From: Thunnus maccoyii
Taxonomy: Eukaryota; Chordata; Actinopteri; Scombriformes; Scombridae
Direction of reading: 5' to 3'
DNA: 64,000 nt
Assembly (NCBI RefSeq): GCF_910596095.1
Contig: NC_056538.1
Coordinates: 22,368,501-22,432,500 of the forward strand
Shown here: one piece after another, positions 55,001 through 64,000 of the stretch
Numbering within the stretch: position 1 is the first letter of the stretch
Layout of the letters: each line of letters starts with the position of its first letter
Translations under genes and position numbers: made by a program
The notes under the pieces: model-generated
Databases searched by the model: none
Told to the model about the DNA's origin: nothing
Seen by the model: only the letters and a program-made list of their open reading frames with translations

Positions 55001-57424
55001 AGGTGATACATTCGTGTAGTGCAAATGTATATTTGACAGGTTGGGTGCCAAACTAAGAAGCTCGGTGCCAGGAAGAAGCAGAGGGATAATAGAAAGACCA
55101 TCAATTATCTCCTTGGTTACCACAAGTTAAATAAACAAATAATCCATCAGGTGTGATTAGATAAGCTTTACAGACTCATAAAACACAGCCAGGGGGCTGG
55201 TGAGCTATTGCCTTTCCCTCTGGCAAGTCATCAACCTTACAGATATAAAACGTATGCATTGTGTGGGGATGATTGCAACACTTTAGTTTTACAGGTCCTC
55301 TAATTTTATACTGACTTCCTGGAGATCTTTGGAGAAATTTGTAGGTATTTCATGATTATTTTTTAAGACGTTTTACAAAAAAAGGTGGTGCAATGGAAAA
55401 AAAGTGTTTAGTCGGTTTGGTTGGTCACTATATTCAGGTTGTACGTAATTGTTAATTTGAAAAAAATCTCAATAAATTAGACTTAACAATTCTTTAGTAG
55501 ACAGAAATTACTTAGTTTTCAGAGTACACATTTGTGTGTAAGACTACAGTATGTATTAGCATATTAGATTCTTTCTTAAAAACTCTGTAAAAACATCCTA
55601 ACATGATAATATATTGAGAGTCTGTATTATTAAGAATTTTTGCAAATTAACAACTATGTATGAACTCAAATATAATGAGTGGGCATTACTAAACCAAACA
55701 AACAAACTAAACCAACTTAACATTTTTTTTTTGTTTTTTTCTCATAAATTGTACCAAATTGCACCACCCTTTCTGTAAAATTAACAGTGAAATACCTATA
55801 AATTAGAAAATTTCCCAAAAAATTAGTATAAATTAAGGGACCTGTAAAATAAAGTGTTACCAGGATGATCGTGTAAATCGGTGTGGACATATTTTTGTGA
55901 ATCATTGAAGACTGACAATTCATATACTTTCTTGTCACTTTCTTATCCCCAGTTTTCAAGACTTTTTCAAACAAATTTGAATAGTAAATCTCTTCACAAT
56001 GTCATCTTTGATTGAAATCCAAGACAGAGTAATTTAACTGTAATTCTCTCTGTTTAATCTCTGTTTAAATGAGTCTGTGACTGCATTCACTTAGTGCAAA
56101 CGTTAACAGGTAATCAGTGACAATTTGAATCCTAATGAAATAATAACTATCCAAGAATCACTCTGACCTCAATAGCTACACCAGTATGAATCATTTGGGA
56201 ATAGACTGTACTGATCAGCTGGCTGGCAGGCTGAATCACTTTGCATTGCTACTGCAGATAGTTTCTATATTAGTTGCCATGGGATTCAGTTTCTCAAAGT
56301 TATCACAAGTTGAAAAACAATAACTGACTCTAAATATGCCACAGTAGCCTGAACTCTGTGTTCTCGCTTGCTTAAGCGATGCTGTCAACAGAGGTTCGCC
56401 CACATTAAAGTGCATCACATTCAGGGAGCTTGAATGGCACTTTGATGCTATACAGTTTAAATCAAGAGTCAGGAATTAGAAGGCGCTGCATCTACAGCTC
56501 AATTAACACCGTGATAATAATAGATTTCACAACTGAGCTGAAAGACGGCATGATTTACAGGAAAAAAAATGTTTAAAGACTTGATGATTTCAGCGTGAGC
56601 AGAGCAGGCAGCTTTTCATCACCTGTATTCCTGTCCTTTTATTTTAATTAGTCCAACAAATAAGCAATGCTATTTCTGGGAGGGCATGATAACATATACC
56701 TGTAGAGAGATATGTGAAACCATGGCAACCATACATGATAACTCCGGCTGAATCAGATTCAACACCATGTTTTAGTGTGTGTAACTGTGATATTGAAATG
56801 TAAGTGCAGTGCTTTAAATAGGAGTGGAGCTATTGTCTGAAAATGCCCTGTAAAGAAAAGAGCTTGAATCATGGAGGCATGTCAGTAATAGAGTCAAAAA
56901 GAAGAGCTGTATTAGATTCACACTGGGTGGACATCAAATAACTTAATATCCCATTATTTATAACTTCCTGAGGTGATACCCTGTGCAGACACACATGCAG
57001 GATGCTGCTGCAATTCAATTCGCTAAAAAAGACGAAGGGTGGCGCTTCACTACTCCTGTATTTTCCCCACCGAGCCACCATTTGGGTGGGTTGTTCACAG
57101 GCTCTACTGATGACCACTGAACATGACAAGTGATTTTCATCTGAGGAGCAGTGGAGAGAATGAAAGTGACTTTGAGGCCCTCAGCCCTCCTGCCAATGCA
57201 ATGCATGTGTCATTCACATCTGCTGTTTCACAGAGAGGGAATAAAGAGACAGTGAGGTTGACTTGTTCTGGGATTAGAGGTTTGATTAAATGATCAATGC
57301 CCTGTTCCAGTAACATTTTTATGCACAGTATCTCATCTGAAATGACACAAGACTGAACTTTCTGTACAAGGACTTAGATCTAGCAAAGAAGTGACTTCAT
57401 CACTAAAACAAGTAGTCACATGTA

Positions 57425-57444
57425 AAAAAAAAAAAAAAAAAAAA
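57425..57444. repeat. Poly-A tract
   Basis: Twenty or so uninterrupted A residues followed by AAAAGAATACAC. It could be a retroposon tail, but nothing recognisable lies 5' of it on the plus strand. Confidence 0.6.
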
Positions 57445-59269
57445 GAATACACAATTTGCAGCAGAACTTTTTCTTTCACTTGTTTGAAGTGTTATACCTG
57501 AACTGTCATTTTTAAATTAAATGAGAACCTGCTGTAGAAATCACACACACTCAGGACATCTGGCAACATCTTGCTCTGATCACGTAAGGCTGTTGATTGC
57601 TTTGCAAAGGAGAAATGTGTCAGTGCTGACACATTCAAAGTCACTTTGTATATCAGCAGTGCACACAAAGTCTAAGTCAGACAGTGGAGCAATGAGATAA
57701 TATACAGTAGTCTGTGCATGTTCTGCGGATATGATAAGTCCGGGGTTCTCGAATATTTTCATGCCACAGACTCACAAATCAACTAATTTTAAACCACACA
57801 ACTCTTTTCGATAATATCTGGTCTTAGATGTGATCATGACACAAAAGAGAGACACATTCTTTTGATCAGAAACATTATTTATTGTGCAGACTTACTGTAC
57901 AGTCTACATTCAACAACCTTCAAAAGGGGTCTTTTCTTAACATTAGTTGTGTGTCCTTCCTCAAAGTCAAAGGGATGATTCATATCAGCTAAATTAGATC
58001 ATTTCTTCCAGTTCTGCTGACAATATGACTCTCATGTAAGGAATTTACTACTGTACTGACACATCAACAACATCCATCCATTATAAATCTCAGCTGATTA
58101 CTATCAAAGAATCATTTCAATACACATTTTTGCCAACTTTATTACTGATATTTCAATATCCTCTAAGATAGATTAGAAAACGGGACTTTTTGTCAGAGGT
58201 ACTGTATATCAAGGTGAAAAGTAAACCTGAGGTGAACAATATACTGAATCTGTTATGTATGAAAATTATAATTACGAACCACAAAAATCACCCCACATCT
58301 CATTTGGTTTAAATGTGAACATACTGTAGCATGTTCTTACATTGTGTTTGTTTGTCCTGAATCGCATTTTGATGTAGCACATGTAAAGATAACTGAAAGT
58401 GTAACTACAAAAGTGAGGCTAGCCTCTTGTTTAAAACACTGCTGACCACTACTGGTCAAAAGACTGCTTTATATTTAGAGGGTGTGTGAGACTATATGGA
58501 TGTACAGAGCTTATAAAACACCATAAAGAGACATGCAGCAGAACATCTGTGCAGCAGCCGGCGTGCGTGACATCTTGTTTGGTGCAGGCAGGTTAGTCAG
58601 CTGCAGGCTGACTGACCGATGCTGGATGGGGCCTTCAGTGTACACATCTATATGTCTTCGTGTCACTTAAGTATTTGAGTCTGTGTGAGTCTATGCTTAG
58701 TCACACGAATGCACGGATACATAGGAATAAAGGAACAATGAAATTGTATGGTTTTGCTTCAACATTATTGATTAGAGATGCCACAATCATATTCTTCTTC
58801 AGTTTTTCATCTATTTTTTTCTGTTTTGGAGGACATGAAATAAAGCCTTCACAATGTGAAACATCAAAAGGTTGCCTGCTCATAGTTGTGACAGACTCAA
58901 GAAGATCCCACTGGACAATGACCCTAAAAATAAATGAGTGTGCTGCACTTGAAGACAAATATCCATTCATTTTTCATTCCCTTAGTTTTGGCAGGGCACT
59001 TAAAAGACAGCAGATGCAGAGATCTGATGCGGATCTTACCTTATCCTAGCACTTATCAGAAAAGAAAAATACTCAAGTGTTCTCTTTATTGCTTGTTGTT
59101 CAAAGTAAGACTATACAGTGATCAACCAATCAGTCAGTGGGGCAATTGGTTATGCAGCAATGGGACACATACATTTAGAACATATAAAACACAGGGCACA
59201 TAAATACAACACTAAGATCAAAAAACATAAATACACAGAAAAAATACTCAGTCAATTAAACATTATGAA

Positions 59270-60178
59270 AATAACTACCTTTCCCTCCTAGAGTTTAGGA
59301 GGGAGATGGCAGAGCGGATGAAGGAGGGTTGTGTCTTTTTGTTTTCAGCTAGTGGAAGTCTGAGGAGGGTAGCAGATGGCAGAAACTGAAACTGTTGACG
59401 GGAACAATCAGACAGGATGGATTCTGCTTTCTGTAACTGTTTGTTGTAAAGATCCTGCAGAGTTGCCTGTGCACTGCCAGTTATTTTGCTGCAGACATTA
59501 ACCACCTTATTGAGTACATTTTTGTGTTTTACCTTGAGAGATTGATACTAGCAGATAAAGGAGAAAGTGAGCACAGACTCAATAAAAGATCGATAAAACG
59601 TTGTCATCAGGTTTCTGTCAACCTGGAACTTAGTTTCCTTAGACAAAAGAGACGCTGCTGGCTTTTCTTGTACACCAAGTCAGTATTACTCTCAAATGTC
59701 AGTTTATTGTCTAGTATAGTTCCCAAATACTAGCAGGACTAAACTATTTCTATATTCTGGCTATCGATCACTGTACTGACAGGAGAGGGGCGAGAACGTC
59801 TAAAATCAATACACATATCCTTAGTCTTAGACACATTTAGTACTAAAAACGATTCATGACAACAATTTGAAAAATAGTCAATAGGACCATGGGAAATTTC
59901 CTCACTGTTTAGTAGGCTCACTATGACTGTATCATCAGCAAACTTCAAGATGTGATGGTTTTCATACATGCTGCAGCAGTCATTAGTGTACAATATGTAG
60001 AGTAGAGGAGAGAGGATGCACCCCTGGGGAGAACCAGTGGATGTTACAGACAGCTCAGAGAATTGACCATTTACTCTCACTCTCTGCATCCTGCATGTGA
60101 GGAAGTCTAGGATCCAGCCTGTGAGCTTCTGGACCAGCAGATGTGGCTGTATGGTGTTGAAGACTGATGAAAAGTCCT
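59270..60178 (-). mobile_element. 5'-truncated non-LTR retrotransposon (L2/CR1-like) fragment
   Basis: On the minus strand the 3' part of a LINE ORF2 is legible with frame breaks. From about 60,176 it reads DFSSVFNTI, then LLVQKLTGWILDFLTCR and RMQRVRVNGQFS. After that come STGSPQGCILSPLLYILYTND and FADDTVIVSLL, the reverse-transcriptase palm with the FADD box (about 59,940). The end (59,275-59,505) has LYNKQLQKAESILSDCS and PSATLLRLPLAENKK...SFIRSAISLLN, typical of fish L2-like ORF2 C-termini. Frame shifts between 59,505 and 59,740 make it inactive. Confidence 0.85.
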
Positions 60179-62116
60179 AAAACAATAATCTTGCATGTTT
60201 AGTAGAGCTAATTTTGTTGTTAGAGCTAAGTTTTTTTTGTATTTTATGATCTAAGAGGCTGCAAACATGCACAAACATCCACATGAAAGTCAATAAAAGA
60301 GAAATCTGATTAATCACACATTTACTGTAACAAGGGCTATGACCATTTGCTACAGAAAATAATCCCATACTTGTTTGTCTGGGCAGCACCACTGGTCCCT
60401 GCTGCATTTAAAATTCAGAAAGATTTCATGTTCAAGCTCTGGCCTTTAGTAACTCAGCCATCCCCAATCTCCCCTGACAGGGCTCCAAAACTAATAGTTT
60501 TGTTGCATAAGAGATTATCTTAATTGTTATTTTCTTTTCTCTGCCCTAGCATGTAGGAAATCAAATTTTGTAATGGAAACAAAGAAAAAACAATCTCTCC
60601 TCTGGCCTCATGAAGCAAAAGTCATTATGTCATGTGTGTGTCACTGTGGAAACAGACTTATGCTATTGAAGGTAGAGGCCTTTATGTTCTGGTGTGGTGT
60701 CAGGCACTCCTGTAACTTTTTTTTGTGAGGGTTGGAGGGGGTGTGTGGGTTAATGCGACCTTGTTTTGCCATGCAGAGGTCACTGCACACTATTACACAC
60801 CTCCCCTGACAGTAATTGTGAGAATCTGTGAGTCTGACGGATGCTCCACCTTCAAAATAGCTTGGCCACTGAAGATAACAATTCCTCTGTGCGGCCCTCT
60901 CTGAAGAGAAGAGTTTAAAACGTGAAATCCGTTTCTGCTGTTTGGTCAAACAGCTGCGCTACTAAACAAGAACTCCCTGCTGCACAGCTATTGATAATTA
61001 CGATTCATAACTTATGACTCATAGCCTCAGTTGTGCGAGTATGCCTTCTGCAGAGAGCTTTCTCTCCGGCAGTAGTCATGCTGGTATCTTACAAAACTTA
61101 CGGGAGGTTTTTATGCCCAAGTTTTCTTTAGCCTCCAACACTTGATATCCCATCTGTACCTGCTCACACTGAATCATGTGCTGTGTGTATGCGGCATGTT
61201 GTGTCCAGCTGTGAGGGAGGAGCTCAGATGACTGAGTAGCATCATCCAGTTATACATCCACATCTTTCTTTTTTTGTTGTTTTTTTTGTTTAACCTCCAC
61301 ATCTTTCATATCTTTCAAATAATTTCTCTCACTCGCTCATCACAGGTTGCATGTCTGTAAGCTGTGAGCATATTGATTAAACTGAACAGTTTTTTAGAGG
61401 CCTAAAGTTGTAAAACTATCCAGAAACATCCAACAACATCCGTAGGGACCTCATGACCCCCAGGTTTTTTAAGGAACACTAACGTAGAGACAGACAAATT
61501 AAAGTAGAATAAAAAAACTCAATATTTGAGTGGAGAAACATAATGAATGCAGATACTTTCATACAGGACATGAGGGTTTACTGAACCGTTTGAAGAATCT
61601 AAAAATGATGTGAATAAAATGTGATGACCTTTACAATCATCTTAACCCAACTAAACATTTTAGGGAAATTTTGGATCTACATACTAGACAATGCCCTCCA
61701 TCAAAACAAAAAAATGGGAAGACTGCTGCTCATCCCTCTAGTAGAGCTCCACAGACTTAAAGCTATTCTGGAGGCTGGTGGTTCATGCTTTTTTTCCCCT
61801 TTCATTTGCATTTAACATGCAGAGGCCTGATCTGATGCCTTAATAAGCTCACACGTGAGCACAACAGCCAGTGGTTAAGGTTTAAACACACTATGCTGCA
61901 TGGTTGTAGGCTCAAGGGCTGCAGGACCGGACTATTCAAGTCCAGTAAGAAAGGAAACATTAAATTACAGTCAAAACTGTGCCAAGGCTGGATTGCAAAC
62001 AGTGATAAAAAATTTACTCAGCAGGATATCAGTGCAAGATTAAAAAGGGCTAAGAATGGGGACTATTTAGACCGAAATATGTCATAAAAATATGATATAA
62101 AAAGATGGGAGGGGGG

Positions 62117-62140
62117 AGACAGACAGACAGACAGACAGAC
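62117..62140. repeat. (GACA)n short tandem repeat
   Basis: Six AGAC units following a G-run, upstream of the igsf9b promoter region. Confidence 0.85.
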
Positions 62141-62439
62141 ATAAACGCCGAGACAAAAATGTGACACACTCTACAAAAATGCCAAGATTTTCAGAATATG
62201 ATCCACACTAAATTCCTCCCAAATGACAGATCACCTCCAGTAGCCTACATCTGCCAGTAACACTCAGCGGCCGGTGTAAGCGGTGTTATTTGGGTGAGAT
62301 GTGAGCTGATGTCGAGCAGCCAGAGGCGAGCAGGCGTTATGATTCCTCTGTGGTCATGCATTTAGAAACAGGGAGAGTGTATCTGAGGTGGAGGGGAAGG
62401 GAAGGAAAGGGAAGGGGGGCTTATCAGTGGTAACCATGT

Positions 62440-63275
62440 GTGCGCAGTGGGCAGCGCGATGGAGCTGCATCCTCGCGCTCGCGGCCGTCGAGGAAAAAAC
62501 AGGGCGAACGGTATTGTAGCGATCTGTCGCCACACCCATCACAGAAAGCCAGACACGGTGCGGTAACGGGGCCAAAAAAGAGCGTTTATATGTCGGTGAC
62601 AGCGACATGACAACAGCCGAGGGCTATGGGTGAGCGACAGATGAGTCACACGCACACACATCCACCATGCAGCTTTCCCCCCCTTTTTTCATCGCATATG
62701 CACCTGCGGCATAAACAGACGGTGCCAATATTGATATGATGAATTGTGCAAAAAGCCCGTGTGGGTGAATGGATGATGGGCGGTGATGGTGCACGTGGGG
62801 CCAGTTTAGGAAAGGTATTTAAAGATGTGGACACGGCTCTCTTGTCAATGCGCATGATACTGCGGTTCCACTACTACGGCACGCTCCAACTCACCTTGAA
62901 TCGGCGCACGGCCGCTCTCCTGTCATTCGGGTGCGGGGCGTACGGAGAACCAATACACGCCCCAAAGCCTCAATCAGCAACCAATCCAATGACAGAAGAG
63001 GCGGACCTGTGGCTGCATTCTCACACTTGGTTTCACTATGCGCTCGTAAAACGGCTCCGTCTACTACAAACGCGGCGGTGCAGGTGCTCTGTCTCTTCGG
63101 GAGAGGATGCGGATGGAAGGACGGGGGAGGGAAGGGATGAAGGGAAACGCCACGAGGAAAGAAAATAGGATATGAAAAGGGGGTTTTGCTAAGAGACCGT
63201 GAGGTGCAAGGTCGAATATGAGAGATTGGTTGAACGGGGCACTTTGCGTGGTAATAGCTGGTCGGCAATAGTACT
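62440..63275 (+). promoter_or_regulatory. igsf9b: CpG-rich promoter and 5' leader of igsf9b
   Basis: Visible rise in G+C and CpG compared with the flanking desert, for example CCTCGCGCTCGCGGCCGTCG near 62,471 and several CpGs between 62,860 and 63,130. It immediately precedes the igsf9b start codon. A 132-codon frame (ATG 62,773, stop 63,168) overlaps it but is out of frame with igsf9b. The transcription start is unknown. Confidence 0.6.
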
Positions 63276-63339
63276 ATGATTTGGTATGTGGCCACTCTGA
63301 TAGCAAGTGTATTCAGCACCAGAGGAACGGCCGCTCAAG
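63276..63339 (+). CDS. igsf9b: Immunoglobulin superfamily member 9B, first coding exon (partial gene)
   Basis: ATG at 63,276 opens MIWYVATLIASVFSTRGTAAQ, and the exon ends in phase 1 at a strong donor, CTCAAG|GTGAGT. Human IGSF9B begins MIWYVATFIASVIGTRGLAAE, so 16 of 21 residues agree (human sequence from memory). This segment is the signal peptide of a Turtle/Dasm1-family protein with five Ig and two fibronectin III domains, located at inhibitory synapses. The remaining exons lie beyond 64,000. Head-to-head position relative to jam3 matches the human 11q25 order, which supports the call despite the short exon. Confidence 0.9.
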
Positions 63340-64000
63340 GTGAGTTGAAGTGCAATATATGTTGTGCCGCACATAGCAAATGATTTCTGGTGTCTTCGTG
63401 TGCGCTCTGTGCTGCTTTTTTTGTGATCGCATGACATTTTTTTTTGGGTATGTTAGGTCATATGAACTGTGGGGCTATTTCATTCTAACAAATGGCTGCA
63501 TATGTCACGTGAAAGTTCAGCCCTGGTTAATTCGTATCAGGGAAACAATTGTCTTGAAATGGCCTGGCTCACATGCGTTCTTATCTGAGATCATCTGGGA
63601 TAATTCACGTGCCACTTATAGAAACCCTAGAATGATTGGCCATGGCAAAGATAGGTTGATTGATATGGCTGTGGGTTAGGCCTGTATTGTGCTATCTGTA
63701 AGGCCCATTTGTGTGATAAAACGGCGAGCAAATTGGACATAACGTTACCGCTGGCTGAGGGGGAAATGTGTGCATTGTATCATAGCAAGCAGTCCCATTT
63801 GAGTTCTCCAGAGAGGGGTGTGACCGTCTGATCCCTCAAGATGGAAAAGTAACTAAATAATGCATCACGTGTCAGATAAAATGCACTCTTCAATTTGATA
63901 GAGCCCACTGCTGCATGCATGGGAATCATATGCTGAATTTCACATGCATAGGGTCACAGTGGCTGTGTTTGATGCACGGAGCACATACAGGCTGCAAGGC
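63340..64000 (+). other. igsf9b: igsf9b intron 1 (start)
   Basis: Begins GTGAGTTGAAG and shows no further coding exon before the window ends. An open frame at 63,380-63,679 has no family resemblance. Confidence 0.6.

Larger units (their letters stand above)
49763..62440. other. jam3-igsf9b intergenic region
   Basis: Thirteen kilobases between the divergent starts of jam3 and igsf9b. The first ~200 bp (to about 49,980) probably contains the jam3 promoter. Beyond that I recognise only transposon remnants (50.0-50.6, 51.3-51.7 and 59.3-60.2 kb), a CTAT microsatellite at 52.0 kb and a poly-A at 57.4 kb. The longest open frame, 58,660-59,049 (129 codons), has no recognisable domain and no neighbouring splice logic. 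Regulatory elements or a lncRNA cannot be excluded from sequence alone. Confidence 0.55.

Noticed and set aside
58660-59049. 129-codon open frame in the jam3-igsf9b desert
   Set aside because: No domain, signal, splice context or homologue recognised; poly-T translation (IIFFFSFSSIFFCF) suggests chance.
62891-63319. 142-codon minus-strand frame opposite the igsf9b start
   Set aside because: Antisense over a CpG-rich promoter, no recognisable domain; the plus-strand igsf9b exon explains the locus.

Overview
The window is nuclear DNA of a vertebrate, almost certainly a teleost fish (probably a percomorph; the rank below teleost is inference). Six protein-coding genes with vertebrate-type exons and GT-AG introns are recognisable, and the intergenic and intronic DNA carries repeat types common in fish: Tc1/mariner and hAT-like remnants, fold-back MITEs, a SINE/LINE tail ending in GAATTGAAT-like sequence, and an L2/CR1-like reverse transcriptase fragment. 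There are no bacterial, CRISPR or operon features. The single-gene content and order correspond to the human 11q24-q25 neighbourhood (ESAM, ACAD8, THYN1, VPS26B, JAM3, IGSF9B), from established knowledge of the human map.

Layout. 1-10.9 kb: non-coding DNA upstream of esam, with a possible promoter/first exon near 9.1-9.8 kb. 10.9-21.5 kb, plus strand: esam, an endothelial tight-junction Ig adhesion protein; everything from the first half of the V domain to the PDZ-binding C-terminus is resolved, but the signal-peptide exon is not. 21.6-26.7 kb, minus strand: acad8, mitochondrial isobutyryl-CoA dehydrogenase, complete in 11 exons, with one GC-AG intron. 26.7-27.1 kb: a short bidirectional promoter with a ZNF143-type site. 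28.5-29.8 kb, plus strand: thyn1, an EVE-domain nuclear protein, complete in 7 coding exons. 32.3-37.4 kb, minus strand: vps26b, a retromer subunit, complete in 6 exons. 39.9-49.75 kb, minus strand: jam3, a junctional adhesion molecule, complete in 9 exons. 49.8-62.4 kb: a gene desert with transposon remnants. 62.4-64 kb, plus strand: CpG-rich promoter and the first coding exon of igsf9b, which continues beyond the window.

The genes are not a pathway. Three of the six (esam, jam3, igsf9b) are cell-surface immunoglobulin-superfamily adhesion proteins, and esam and jam3 share the JAM/CTX plan (V-type plus C2-type Ig domain, one membrane span, short tail with PDZ ligand). The other three (acad8, thyn1, vps26b) are housekeeping genes for valine catabolism, a nuclear EVE protein and endosomal sorting. 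Exon boundaries below were derived by hand from splice consensus, reading-phase continuity and remembered human orthologue sequences; all phases close without a stop. I found no convincing previously undescribed system. The most useful second-look items are the GC-AG intron in acad8, the unresolved esam start, the ZNF143-containing bidirectional promoter, and two or three families of long inverted-repeat (fold-back) elements, one nested inside another repeat.
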